Of a DNA stretch of 64,000 bases, positions 23,356 to 34,469 are shown in pieces (position 1 is the stretch's first letter; the number at the start of each line of letters is the position of its first letter). Both the position numbers and the translations under genes were made by a program. The stretch spans positions 17,054,771 to 17,118,770 of the forward strand of contig OW121741.1 in the NCBI GenBank assembly GCA_933228675.1, written 5' to 3'. The notes beneath the pieces were generated by a model. That model did no database searches. It had not been told where the DNA came from and saw nothing but the letters and a program-made list of their open reading frames with translations. The DNA comes from Stomorhina lunata. Taxonomy: Eukaryota; Arthropoda; Insecta; Diptera; Rhiniidae.

Positions 23356-24387
23356 GGATAAATTTCAAGGGCCGATGTTGATTTTGAATAAAACACAAAC
23401 TATTTAGGAAATTATTGTAATTTTATTTTATTATGATATACTGGTATTATTTAATTATGTATGCAACAAAATATCGACCAAATCGGCCCGTGACCACGGC
23501 GGCACACCTCCATCCGATGGTCCAAATTTTCGATGATCCTGAGGCATAATGGAGGTTCTATGCCGTTAATGTGCCGAATTATCTCATCCTTTTGCTCTTG
23601 AATTATTGCTGGCTTATCGACGTACACCTTTTCTTTCAAATAACCCCAAAGAAAAAGTCCAACGGTGTCAAATCACATGATCTTGGCGGACAATTGACAT
23701 CGCCATTACGTGAGATAACACGGCCATTGAATTTGTTGCGCAAAAGAGCCATTGTTTCGTTAGCTGTGTGGCAAGTGGCACCGTCCTGCTGAAACCACAT
23801 ATCGTCCACATTCATATCTTCCAATTCGGGCCATAAAAAGTTCGTTATCATCTCACGATAGCGAACACCATTCACAGTAACTGTCTGACCGGCCTCATTT
23901 TGGAAAAAATACGGCCCGATAATGCTGCCAGCCCATAAACCGCACCAAACAGTCACTCTTTGTGGGTGCATTGGTTTTTCGACAATCACTCTTGGATTTT
24001 CATTTGCCCAAATGCGGCAATTCTGTTTATTGACGAATCCACTGAGGTGAAAATGTGCCTCATCACTGAAGATGATTTTTTTCGAAAATGGATCATCCAC
24101 TGTTGCCATTTCTTGCCACCATTCTGCCAATTCACGACGTTTGGAATGGTCAAGAGGCTTTAGTTCTTGAGCCAATTGCACCTTGTTAGGCACGACGACA
24201 AGTTGAGGTTGGCGGCTCTTCAGCCACACTATCGTGAACAGCAGCAATATTTTCTGCAATACGAGCTGTACGAGCATGAACTGGTGTTCTCACATCTTCT
24301 ACGGACCCGGTTTGCTCGAATTTTTCCACGAATCACGAAGTGCACGATATGTATTTTGATTTGAACGCCCATTTTCATAATAAGTCT
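23356..24387 (-). mobile_element. Second rosa-type mariner copy, 5'-truncated and nested
   Basis: Minus-strand relative of the element at 4.2 kb. The 3' terminal repeat is present at 23356-23376 (TAAATTTCAAGGGCCGATG), but the 5' end stops at about 24387 inside the transposase start (ATGAAAATGGGCGTTCAAAT), so roughly 130 bp and the 5' terminal repeat are missing. It interrupts a copy of the GATCGATATCGA inverted-repeat family: that family's sequence reads up to 23355 and resumes at about 24388 (TTTTTGCAAAGTACTTTATT). The coding region is better preserved than in the first copy. Confidence 0.88.
23451..24277 (-). pseudogene. Mariner transposase, near-intact catalytic core with frameshift
   Basis: The readable 213-residue frame (24277-23636) has KVQLAQELKPLDHSKRR, the first catalytic Asp in FSDEAHFHLSG, WCGLWAGSIIGPYFFQNEAG, the second Asp in MWFQQDGATCHTA, and SCDLTPLD. 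A one-base loss in the T-run after LTPLD shifts the frame, and the tail (KEKVYVDKP to about 23451) continues in another frame. The N-terminal DNA-binding region is shortened and shifted near 24190. All three acidic residues survive but the protein is not complete. From the second Asp, 36 residues reach the Asp of SCD and 41 reach the Asp of LTPLD. Confidence 0.88.
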
Positions 24388-24690
24388 TTTTGCAAAGTAC
24401 TTTATTTTGAAAATTCCTAAGGTATGTTATACAATATTTGCTTTAAAGTCTGAGTTAGTGAATGCGACGATTTGGTATGCGACGATTTGGTATAGATTTG
24501 TGTACCGAAATATTTGTTTACCGAAATATTTAGTATTTTTTATTATCATTGACCTTTTAACAAATAAGTTACAATGTATTAAACCTTATTAGTTATATAT
24601 TATTTAAATTACCCTTAAAATATGCTACACAAATGTTTCTGAAATATCTTACATTTCGATCGATATCGAATGCGTTAATTTGGCCCCTGG
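24388..24690. repeat. Continuation of the interrupted inverted-repeat family
   Basis: TTTTTGCAAAGTACTTTATT, then AAGGTATGTTATACAATATT, continues the copy broken by mariner. A further left arm (TATGCTACACAAATGTTTCT ... GATCGATATCGAATGCGTTA) ends near 24680. Confidence 0.68.
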
Positions 24691-26335
24691 TGAGTCTATT
24701 TTCAAGTTCATCTTACTTCAACTCAAAAACATATTTTCTGCAAAAGATGATACTCTTAGCTACTTAAACAAAAACCATGAAAATCATTTCAAAAGAGCCT
24801 AATCTTTCCTCCAAGTCCAACTGACTAAGTAAGATTTTTGACAAAATATCTAAGTTATAAAAAAAATCCTATTTACAACCGAAAAACATACAAGCCGTCA
24901 ATGTTAAATGATTAGATATTCATATCAGAAGACAGATCAACTTTCCTAGATAATATTTGCTGAAGAAATCATTCAAATCGGTTCACTAGTTACAGAGATA
25001 CACAAGAAAAAGTGTGAGCTTATTAATAAAAATAAACTTTAGCTATAATTCGAGTTGATGTCTTTGCTAAGCAACGAAAGCATAGCAAAGACAACAACAC
25101 AACACAGGCAAACAAACAGATACTACAATTTTTGCTAAGAGGTATTTGCCTTATATTGTGTATAACTTGAAAACTTCTCAACCGATTTTAATAATTTTTT
25201 CCACGAACAAAAGCTAGACAAATTGTTTTATCCAAGTAATTAAAAATCACTTCCCAAAATCTTACCAAGGCTCCAAGTTTTGTCTAAAAACTCAGCTTTC
25301 TTTAAAAAATCGCTTACAAGTTATACCAAACATAGTTCAAATCAAATAAATATCACCTTTGAAAGCAGCATAAATAAGATAATGTTTGAGGTTTAGCTCT
25401 TCGAACTAGCACAGTGTAATTGAAGAGCAAATATACCATTTATTGTTGGTATTTTTTTTTTCGTGAAACTATTTTCCAAGTTAATTTTATTATTGTTATT
25501 GTTGATAGAGAAAACAAATGAACAATCAATTGTTTAATTAGCAGAAAATGAACCTTGGCATCATCATCCTCGTAAATAAGTTATCGCTAAAAAGATAAGA
25601 GTTGCAGAAATTTGAAATAAATGATTAAATTTAATCCATAGAGACTTATCAGTTCCCTACATACCTACTTAAGATATTAGTTTAAAAAAAGCTTAAAACT
25701 TAAATCTTGAATTTCATATTTGCATACCCAAAAAACAACATAATCAATTTTCGTATATCATAATCTATTGATATTACTTTTAGTTAAAAAAAGCCAGCCA
25801 AACGGAGTAAATGAAGTAGAGATAATTCAAACTAGTTCAAATGTTGTGTATTCGCATTAAAACTTACTTTGGGCTGTTCCAATATAAAGTTTAATAAAAC
25901 TTGATATGATGAATATTTGAAATTATTTTTCTATCAGGGAACTTTTGACAAATAAGTTACGATATAAATAGTAAACCTTATATATACATCTGTTCACTGG
26001 TTCTTACCGGTAATTAGGTTTCTTATATTTTTTTTAGATTTGAAGTATTGCCAAATATTATCACCTGGATCTCATCACCTAGGGTGGAACCTGGAATCAC
26101 TTGTTCCACCGAATCCTACAGAATTAAGATTTTTTTGTTTGTTATTGTGAATTCATTCCAAATTATAATCTTATATGATTGCAAAACTTTACCCATAAAA
26201 GATTTTTTTTTAAATATTGCATGTGATATCATCTGAGTGGCAAGTAATAAAATTTTCAAGAAAATCTATCTAATGGTTTAGGAGTCCATAAATATTATAC
26301 ATAGACAGATCTTCGAGAGCAATCATCATATAATC
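24691..26335. other. Intergenic stretch without a supportable gene
   Basis: Nothing here matches a protein or RNA family I recognise. Short open frames such as 26048-26236 have no domain and no splice support. Confidence 0.5.
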
Positions 26336-26339
26336 AATA

Positions 26340-27240
26340 AACTGTTGTCAAACAAACGTTAATGAATCTTAAAATAATCAACAAACAACCATCAAACAAT
26401 CGTCAAACAATGGTAAAACTATAATCAAACAATTGTCAAAAAAGCATCAAACAATTGTTAACAACTATCCAACAACCGTCAAACAATCGCTAGTCAATCG
26501 TACAACAATTATAGAACAATCATGAAAAATCCTTAAACAGTCGGCATTCCATTATCGTCAATTATTATCAAACCATCGGTGGTCAAACAATCATCAAACA
26601 GTCGTCGTCTGCGATCAAAAAACAAAAAATCGCCAACCCATCAAAAAACAGTTATACAACCATCAAACTGTCACAAAATCCTCGAGAGTTTTCACACAAT
26701 CTTCAAACAATAATCTAACAACCTTCGAACAATCGCTTGTCAATCGTCAAGCAATTATCGAACAATCATTAAAAATCATCAACAGTCGTCACTCAACGGT
26801 CAGTCAATCACTAAAAACCTATCAAATAATCATCAAAATCATTAAAAAACCATCAAAAAAATCGTCAAACAATCATCCAACAACCGTCAAACAATTCCTA
26901 GTCAGTTGTGATACATTTATCAAACAATCGTTAAAAATCATTAAACAGTTGTCAGCCAATCATCAAACAATTAAACTGTTGTTAGTCAATCATCAAACAA
27001 TCGTCAAAAAACATAAAAAAACCGTCTAAAATCGTCAAGCAATCATCAAACAACCGTCAAACAAACACCAGTCATTTCTGTAACAATTATCAAACATTTA
27101 AAAATCATTTCGCAGTCATCAGTCAATCAGTCATCAAAAAATTATGAAACAATCATCAAACAATCGTCAAACAACCATCAAATAATCGTCGAAAATCTTT
27201 AAACAATTGTTAAATAATCGCTATTAAAAAACAATTGCCA
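26340..27240. repeat. Short-period CAATCGTCAAA array
   Basis: About 0.9 kb of degenerate units of roughly 11-13 bp based on AAACAATCGTC / AAACAATCATC, interspersed with GTCAATCGTCA forms. There is almost no long open frame. Strongly strand-asymmetric: A- and C-rich on the plus strand, poor in G. Confidence 0.85.
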
Positions 27241-29027
27241 AATATTACCAATATCCAATTTTAGATAGAACAAAAAAGTATTCGTAAAAGTGGGAGTGTT
27301 AATTTTCTATTTTCGTAAAAACTAAAATTGAACTACTACGAACATTTAAGAAAAAACATCCATATCCGTTCAGTCATTTTCTGATTTTTCGATAAATCAA
27401 AAAAAGTGGGCGGGGTAAATTTCTCTTTTTGTAGAGTCCTAACTTGGAGTTAGGCAAACATTTAGAGAAAAAATTGTGCAAATCGGTCCAGCAGTTCTCA
27501 AGTGGTGCAATTCAATTTTACTATTAAAATAGTGTTGGTACTTTTTGAGCCCATATCATCATTTTTTACCCTATTTAACTATGAAACTTAGAAGATAAGA
27601 AACAAAAACGTATATCTCAAAAACTAGAGCCAATTTTCTCACCTTCAAATTTCGGAATATCTTCTTGTGAAAGAGGGACAAATCTTAATAATGAAAAATG
27701 TACCGTATATTTGTGTCCTAGACTGCTTGTGCGAGAGTTGTGAGTTCCCACCTGAGACTAAGGTTAATTTACTAGACCGAACATATGGTTTTTGTCACTC
27801 CGTTTTGGATATAAACTAACTTTGTACTTTAATTGAAGATTAATTGTAATTGTAAAATTTCTGAAATTAAATATTAAATAAATAATGGACCAAAGCTAAG
27901 TTCTTACTAGTTTGGATTAAGATTCTAAATTTGAATTTTAATTGAATTAAAAACCCAGAAGATTCCCAAAATTATATTTGAGTTTTTTATTACAATTCCC
28001 TTAGATTCATTATCCGACATTTTCCCAATTGCTAAATGAACCCTCAATAAACTTCCAAATATAAGTCCACATATTTTCAATAATAAAAATAATCTCTAAT
28101 AATGAGTTCTTTTTAGGGGTTTCCCTCTTTAAACAAAGATAAGATTAGAGCTGACACAAACAAGTCCAATCAGAAAGACACAGGTCATCACGTACGCTTA
28201 AAGTCGTCTTTAAACTAAAGAGATAATAATTTGTTTATTTGTATGTCAATATTTGTCTTATCAGTGGCAAACAAATATTGTGGATGAGGAAAGAAGAAGA
28301 AGAAAAAGAAAGTGCCACAAACAAATTGTGGAAAAGATTACCTTTGCCACGGTCTCGTCTTTAAAAATGATAAGACAAAGAATGAGAGAAACGAAGATTG
28401 TTATGATTTTTGAGTTAAAAGAGTAATGGAAAGATAGAGAGAAAGAGAGTAAGAGAGCGGGAGAGAGAGAGTAATTTAAGAAGCGAGAGATTAGAGAGAT
28501 ATCATATAGCAATTTAAGGGAGGTTTAATGGGCAATATTGAAGGGGGGGAAAGGATTTTAAAAAGGGTTTCTTGTAGGGGAAATTTTAAGGATAAAAATG
28601 TTCTCTCAAGTATAACGAGGGAGTGGAAGATAGTTTTATAATTTAAAATAGTAAAACTTCACCATAATATAATTTAATTTCATTTGTATTAAAAAATTTT
28701 TGCCGATCGCTGCAACTTATCGCCTCAATTCTGTTTAATATCTGCCAGGTTTTAAAAAAGAGAGATTATCAAACTTAGAGATATGGTTTTAGAAAGAGCA
28801 TATTAAAGGCCTTGATCTTATGAGAGCCGAGAGAAAGTCTTGCTTGGAAATTTTCAAAACTCAAGGCTTTACAAAGCATTGGAAAATATTTCAAAATTAT
28901 TATTAAATAAGTGATCAATGAGTAAACAAGATTAAAAGATTTGAAAAAGACTTATACCAAAAATTATAAAAAAAAATATATAAAAACACAAGTTTCAAAT
29001 AAGAAAGAACAAATTTAGATTTTTAAG
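27241..29027. other. Upstream region of the zinc-finger gene
   Basis: No coding region. It includes a purine-rich tract (28270-28500, GA-rich; the minus-strand open frame across it is compositional) and at 28916-28975 a short dispersed block shared with 4.04-4.11 kb. No core promoter element could be assigned with confidence. Confidence 0.5.
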
Positions 29028-30367
29028 ATGATGAATCGAAATGTATGTCGCTGTTGTTTGAAAGAGAATCCTTTACAAGTTTATAAAATTTGTGATCCTG
29101 TTACAAATTTACAACAAGATCTCCAAATTTTTTTACCCGATATCTTCAAAAGTGAATCAAATGATGGTTTACCTCAGATAATCTGTGATATATGTTGGCT
29201 GCAAGTCCAACAACTAAAAGAATTTCAGCGGCAGTGCTTAATGGCTGATCAGGAGTTACGAAGTCGTTATGTGGATTATAAAAACCAGGCCGTAGAGGAG
29301 GTTTTGGGTCTCATAGAGAAACTAAGGCAGGAGGATAACAATATTAACAATAATTGGCAGGAGTTTAATAGTGAAACAAATAAATGGCAGGAGAATAATA
29401 ATGAAGTCAGTCAGTGGCTAGATCGCGATTTAGGGGATATATATGAGGAACCTCAGGATTTAAATAATTTGGGTAAGTTGAGGTTTTTACTGAAAGAAAC
29501 CCTAAAATAACCTATTATATTTATTAAGTTCCAGATACCTTCGAATTTTCCCACTTTCCCGCCGACTTTGACTTTTATGCTTCCTCTCACGATAGTGGCA
29601 TATTTGAGGATCAGTTCTCGCCTCAGTCCTTAAACAGTTTTGAAAGTTTTCTACAAACGTCAGTGAATTTAAACTCTACCTCTTCCGATAACTCCTCTAA
29701 TTCCAGTCGTTCTTCAGAAAAGGATTTATCGAGCCGCAAAAAGAGCTACAAAGGTCCCTTTTCCTGCAATCGTTGTGATAAGAAATTTACCCGTAATTTC
29801 CAGCTCAAACTTCATCTCATTTCCATACATCAAATCGGCGATGGCCTGCAATACACCTGCCAGCATTGCACTAAAACCTTTGCCTCCAATCACAGTCTGA
29901 GCTATCATCAAAAATCCGTGCACTTTCAGGAGAAACCTCATTTTTGCCCTCAATGCGATCGTCAGTTTGTGCTCAAGTCTCAGTTGGTCTCGCACATGCG
30001 CATACACACGGGCGAAACTAAGCCCAGAATATTTGAGTGTCAGGAATGTGGCAAGAAATGGCCCACAAGATCGGATTTGAGAACGCACATGAGGTCGCAT
30101 GATCCCAATATGGAGAGGCCATTTAAGTGTGATCGTTGTGAGAAGAGCTTTTTTACAAGAGGCCATCTAACTTCTCATCAATTGGTTCATACCGGAGAGA
30201 AGCCGTTTGTCTGTGAATTTTGTCAGAGATCATATCAGAGTGTGGGTAATCTGAATAATCATATGGCCCGAAGGCATATTAAGGAAATAGTGAGTAGAGA
30301 GCAAAAATCTATGGATCAGTATCAAGAGGAAGGTGGAAGCTCGCAAACGGTATTAATGGAAGCTTAA
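29028..30367 (+). CDS. ZAD-C2H2 zinc-finger transcription factor, two exons
   Basis: Two exons, 29028-29472 and 29529-30367, joined over a 56-bp intron (GTAAGT to TTAAG), give 427 residues. Residues 7-85 form a zinc-finger-associated domain (ZAD): paired cysteines in CRCC near the start and CDIC near residue 64. ZADs mediate dimerisation of insect zinc-finger proteins. A Gln/Asn/Glu-rich linker and a Ser-rich stretch follow. Six C2H2 fingers lie between about residues 226 and 403, with HTGE-type linkers after fingers 3 and 5, so nuclear DNA binding is expected. Two ATGs stand in tandem; I take the first. Reading through the intron hits a stop (TAA at 29508), which supports splicing. ZAD-ZNF families expand rapidly in insects, so I give no symbol. 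The gene stands alone, with repeats on both sides. Confidence 0.93.
29473..29528 (+). other. Intron of the ZAD zinc-finger gene
   Basis: This short intron starts GTAAGTTG and ends TTATTAAG. Its removal joins G to TT to make a valine codon and keeps one frame through to the fingers. A second possible AG (TTCCAG) six bases later would also keep the frame and drop two residues. The length is typical of fly introns. Confidence 0.85.
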
Positions 30368-30384
30368 GAAGCTTTTGAAAACAA

Positions 30385-30630
30385 AGACAATTAGTTTAAA
30401 GGTATTATAAAAAATAAAGCTTTTGAAAAAGCTTTAACCAAAAACAAAGCTTTTGAAAAAGCTTTTAACAAAAATGAAGCTTTTAAAAAAGCTTTTAACA
30501 GGATAAAGCTTCTGAAAACACTTTCAACAAAAATAAAGTTTTTGAAAAAGCTTTAAACAAATATAAAGCTTTTCAAAAAATAATGCTTTTGAAAAGCCTC
30601 TAACAAAAAGCTTTTAGAAAAGATTTTCAA
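30385..30630. repeat. AAGCTT hairpin minisatellite after the zinc-finger stop
   Basis: Six to seven units of about 30 bp read AAAGCTTTTGAAAAAGCTTT and then AACAAAAAT. Each is a small perfect or near-perfect hairpin (AAAGCTTTT with AAAAGCTTT). It begins within 20-40 bp of the stop codon, so it probably lies in the 3' UTR; AATAAA occurs in several units. Confidence 0.8.
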
Positions 30631-31372
30631 AAATTAAAAATATTTCTTTATATTTTACAATTTGTTAAAAAAAAAGTATTTTGCTTTAATTTTATTTTTT
30701 AATTATTTTTGCTTTAATTATTTTGTTTTTTAATTCCCCGGAAAAATAGTATTAATCATTTATTAGTCAAATATTTGTTTATGAATTGTATTAAACAATA
30801 AATATTGAACCATAAAAAATAAAAGTCATGATTTTTATTTTTAATTGTTTTACGAGATAAGACCGAGAGGCCAGTTTAAGGGGCATCTGAACTTTAGTTT
30901 GACGTGTACATATAAATAAGTACTTATGTACTATATACACAATTTTATTTGTTTAAACAAAGTTAGGGGATTATTTTGAAGAAAGAAAAGTTTGAAATAA
31001 ATTACAATGATCTTGATTAGATTGACCAATTACTGGCGAAAAGACTATAATAAAAGACTCAAAAACATAGGTTTTATTTGGACTTCAGAACGCAAGTCTA
31101 CGATAAAGTTGGATTTAAGAGCTAAAATCTTTGTTATGCAGAGCAAATGTAAAACATATTTCTTGAGTTTTAAACCTTACTATAAAAGTTCTCGTAAATT
31201 GGAACTATTTAATGATTTTAGAAACTAAGTTTTTGCTCTAAGCCTTTATCAAGGGTTCAGAACAAAAATTAAGTTTAATATTAGTCGTGTTGCCTTAGAA
31301 TAAAGAAACTAACCAAACAAGTCCGAAGTTACGCAAAACTCACCCAATTATAAAAAAATTTTGTATATATAT
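30631..31372. other. AT-rich stretch without a gene
   Basis: Nothing supportable. The 73-residue open frame at 31007-31228 has no recognisable feature. Confidence 0.5.
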
Positions 31373-32118
31373 ATTTTTTTTTTAATTTAATACAAAAGTT
31401 TTTGAAAGAAAATTTTTCATGTAAAAATTTTTAAAGAAAATATTTCATATAAAAATTTTTGATAAAAAATTTTTCATATAAGAATTTTTTATAGAAAATT
31501 TTTCATATACAATTTTTTTGTAGAAAATTTGTATATAGTTTTTTTTTATAGAAAATTGTTCATATTAAATATTTTTATAGAGACTTTTTTATTTAAAATT
31601 TTTTTATATTTTCAAAAATTTTTTATAGAAAATTTTTCATATAAAAATTGTTTATAGAATATTTTTCATATAAAATTTTATTAAAGACAATATTTCACAT
31701 AAAATTTTTTTTATCGAAAATTTTTCATATCAAATTTTTTTTATCGAAAATTTTTCGTATACAATTTTTTATGGAAAATTTTTCATAGAAAATTTTTTTA
31801 TAGGAAAATTCATATAAAAATTTTTTATATAAAAATTTTGAATAGAACATATTTTATATACGATTTTTTTATAGAAAATTTTTCGTAGAAAATTTTTTCA
31901 TAGAAAATTTTTCATATAAAGTTTTTTTTTAGAAAATTTTGAATAAAGAATTTGTTTTACAGAATTTTTTATAGAAAATTTTTCATATACAATTTTTTTA
32001 TAGAAAATTATGTTATATACAATTTTTTTACAGATAAAAATTTTTTATTAGAAAATTTTTTATAGAAAATTTTTCAGATAAAATTTTTTAATAGAAAATT
32101 TTTTATATAAAAATTTTT
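31373..32118. repeat. AT minisatellite, left flank of the hammerhead array
   Basis: Degenerate short repeats of the form TTTTTCATATAAAAATTTTT and TTATAGAAAATTTTTC, about 30 bp each. There is no coding content. It resumes at 34,615, so the hammerhead array interrupts one minisatellite. Confidence 0.85.
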
Positions 32119-32225
32119 TGATGGTCGTGGGTTCGAGTCGGGCTCAGGTTCATGTCATAAATTATTTTTTTAATTTATGATTTTTAAATTAGATGAATAA
32201 ATTTTAGGAATACTGAAAAAACTAT

Positions 32226-32294
32226 GTGACACTTAGCAGTGTGGAATGCTGCATTTTCTGTCCCGCTACGGACTTCATCAGCACACTGTGTCAC
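32226..32294 (-). ncRNA. Type I hammerhead ribozyme (minus-strand copy 1)
   Basis: Reverse-complement reading gives GTGACACAGTGTG, CTGATGA, the GTCC/GGAC stem, GAAA, AATGCAGCATT and the closing stem-I strand. The predicted cut is between 32244 and 32243 on the minus strand. It lies in the first direct 560-bp unit. Confidence 0.89.
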
Positions 32295-32785
32295 CAACTG
32301 TTAGATGCCAGTAGTTAAGATCATCTATTTAACTGAATTCTTAAGCGAAATTGAAAACGAGAATTATATTAACACTCATTTCTATTTCACCTATGACCAT
32401 ATGATCGATTCAGTTAGACGAACTTATCCACCATAGTTTTTTCCTTTATGTTTTGTATTCCTATCCTTTATTAATCTACATTTACTTTGTACTTTAACCA
32501 ACTATCAGCTGGTAATGAAGACAAAGATTTTTGTTTTGACAAGTTTCTGTTTATTCTTTTACGTTAATGCAAATTTGAATTTAGTATCAACTTGAAAGAG
32601 TTAATGAAAACATGTAAATCGCGGTGCCCATGCAATTTAATTGAAAGAAATTAATTTTAGTTGAACCAGAATTTATGTTGATGGTCGTGGGTTCGAGTCG
32701 GGCTCAGGTTCATGTCATAAATTATTTTTTTAATTTATGATTTTTAAATTAGATGAATAAATTTTAGGAATACTGAAAAAACTAT

Positions 32786-32854
32786 GTGACACTTAGCAGT
32801 GTGGAATGCTGCATTTTCTGTCCCGCTACGGACTTCATCAGCACACTGTGTCAC
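32786..32854 (-). ncRNA. Type I hammerhead ribozyme (minus-strand copy 2)
   Basis: Identical to the neighbouring minus-strand copies and spaced 560 bp from each. Predicted cut between 32804 and 32803. Confidence 0.89.
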
Positions 32855-33345
32855 CAACTGTTAGATGCCAGTAGTTAAGATCATCTATTTAACTGAATTC
32901 TTAAGCGAAATTGAAAACGAGAATTATATTAACACTCATTTCTATTTCACCTATGACCATATGATCGATTCAGTTAGACGAACTTATCCACCATAGTTTT
33001 TTCCTTTATGTTTTGTATTCCTATCCTTTATTAATCTACATTTACTTTGTACTTTAACCAACTATCAGCTGGTAATGAAGACAAAGATTTTTGTTTTGAC
33101 AAGTTTCTGTTTATTCTTTTACGTTAATGCAAATTTGAATTTAGTATCAACTTGAAAGAGTTAATGAAAACATGTAAATCGCGGTGCCCATGCAATTTAA
33201 TTGAAAGAAATTAATTTTAGTTGAACCAGAATTTATGTTGATGGTCGTGGGTTCGAGTCGGGCTCAGGTTCATGTCATAAATTATTTTTTTAATTTATGA
33301 TTTTTAAATTAGATGAATAAATTTTAGGAATACTGAAAAAACTAT

Positions 33346-33414
33346 GTGACACTTAGCAGTGTGGAATGCTGCATTTTCTGTCCCGCTACGGACTTCATCA
33401 GCACACTGTGTCAC
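33346..33414 (-). ncRNA. Type I hammerhead ribozyme (minus-strand copy 3)
   Basis: Identical copy in the third direct unit. Predicted cut between 33364 and 33363. Together with the inverted plus-strand copies, a transcript of either strand of this locus would contain at least two active-looking ribozymes. Confidence 0.89.
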
Positions 33415-33840
33415 CAACTGTTAGATGCCAGTAGTTAAGATCATCTATTTAACTGAATTCTTAAGCGAAATTGAAAACGAGAATTATATTAACACTCATT
33501 TCTATTTCACCTATGACCATATGATCGATTCAGTTAGACGAACTTATCCACCATAGTTTTTTCCTTTATGTTTTGTATTCCTATCCTTTATTAATCTACA
33601 TTTACTTTGTACTTTAACCAACTATCAGCTGGTAATGAAGACAAAGATTTTTGTTTTGACAAGTTTCTGTTTATTCTTTTACGTTAATGCAAATTTGAAT
33701 TTAGTATCAACTTGAAAGAGTTAATGAAAACATGTAAATCGCGGTGCCCATGCAATTTAATTGAAAGAAATTAATTTTAGTTGAACCAGAATTTAAATTC
33801 AGTTAAATAGATGATCTTAACTACTGGCATCTAACAGTTG

Positions 33841-33909
33841 GTGACACAGTGTGCTGATGAAGTCCGTAGCGGGACAGAAAATGCAGCATTCCACACTGCT
33901 AAGTGTCAC
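33841..33909 (+). ncRNA. Type I hammerhead ribozyme (plus-strand copy 1)
   Basis: Core 1 CTGATGA is at 33854-33860. Stem II is GTCC (33862-33865) with GGAC (33872-33875) and loop GTAGCG; an A-A apposition replaces the usual G-C next to the core. Core 2 is GAA at 33877-33879. Stem III is AATG (33880-33883) with CATT (33887-33890) and loop CAG. The cleavage residue is C at 33891, after TT, so the cut falls between 33891 and 33892. Stem I pairs CACACTG (33892-33898) with CAGTGTG (33847-33853), then TGTCAC (33904-33909) with GTGACA (33841-33846), leaving CTAAG as a one-sided internal loop that could contact loop II. Every helix closes by inspection; activity is untested. Confidence 0.9.
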
Positions 33910-34400
33910 ATAGTTTTTTCAGTATTCCTAAAATTTATTCATCTAATTTAAAAATCATAAATTAAAAAAATAATTTATGACATGAACCTGAGCCCGACTC
34001 GAACCCACGACCATCAACATAAATTCTGGTTCAACTAAAATTAATTTCTTTCAATTAAATTGCATGGGCACCGCGATTTACATGTTTTCATTAACTCTTT
34101 CAAGTTGATACTAAATTCAAATTTGCATTAACGTAAAAGAATAAACAGAAACTTGTCAAAACAAAAATCTTTGTCTTCATTACCAGCTGATAGTTGGTTA
34201 AAGTACAAAGTAAATGTAGATTAATAAAGGATAGGAATACAAAACATAAAGGAAAAAACTATGGTGGATAAGTTCGTCTAACTGAATCGATCATATGGTC
34301 ATAGGTGAAATAGAAATGAGTGTTAATATAATTCTCGTTTTCAATTTCGCTTAAGAATTCAGTTAAATAGATGATCTTAACTACTGGCATCTAACAGTTG

Positions 34401-34469
34401 GTGACACAGTGTGCTGATGAAGTCCGTAGCGGGACAGAAAATGCAGCATTCCACACTGCTAAGTGTCAC
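34401..34469 (+). ncRNA. Type I hammerhead ribozyme (plus-strand copy 2)
   Basis: Same 69 bases as the copy exactly 560 bp upstream. The predicted cut is between 34451 and 34452. RNA made across this and the previous copy would be trimmed to a 560-nt monomer ending at the two cut sites. Confidence 0.89.

Larger units (their letters stand above)
32120..33797. repeat. Hammerhead-bearing 560-bp tandem repeat, three direct units
   Basis: ATGGTCGTGGGTTCGAGTCG begins at 32121, 32681 and 33241, giving an exact 560-bp period. The three units look identical base for base on reading. Each contains a 69-bp hammerhead on the minus strand. Each also has GGTTCGAGTCG, close to the pol III B-box consensus, on the plus strand and thus opposite to the ribozyme. 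No long open frame is present. The array sits inside an ATAGAAAATTTTT-type minisatellite found on both flanks. Known parallels are retrozymes, hammerhead satellites and the pLTRs of Penelope-like elements. Confidence 0.9.

Noticed and set aside
26340..27240. CRISPR-like array
   Set aside because: Units are 11-13 bp without unique spacers, in a clearly animal genome.
29726..30166. 146-residue minus-strand frame
   Set aside because: Shadow of the C2H2 zinc-finger exon.
32121..32165. tRNA gene suggested by GGGTTCGAGTCG
   Set aside because: No acceptor, D or anticodon arms can be folded around it and the T-stem does not pair; at most a B-box-like word.
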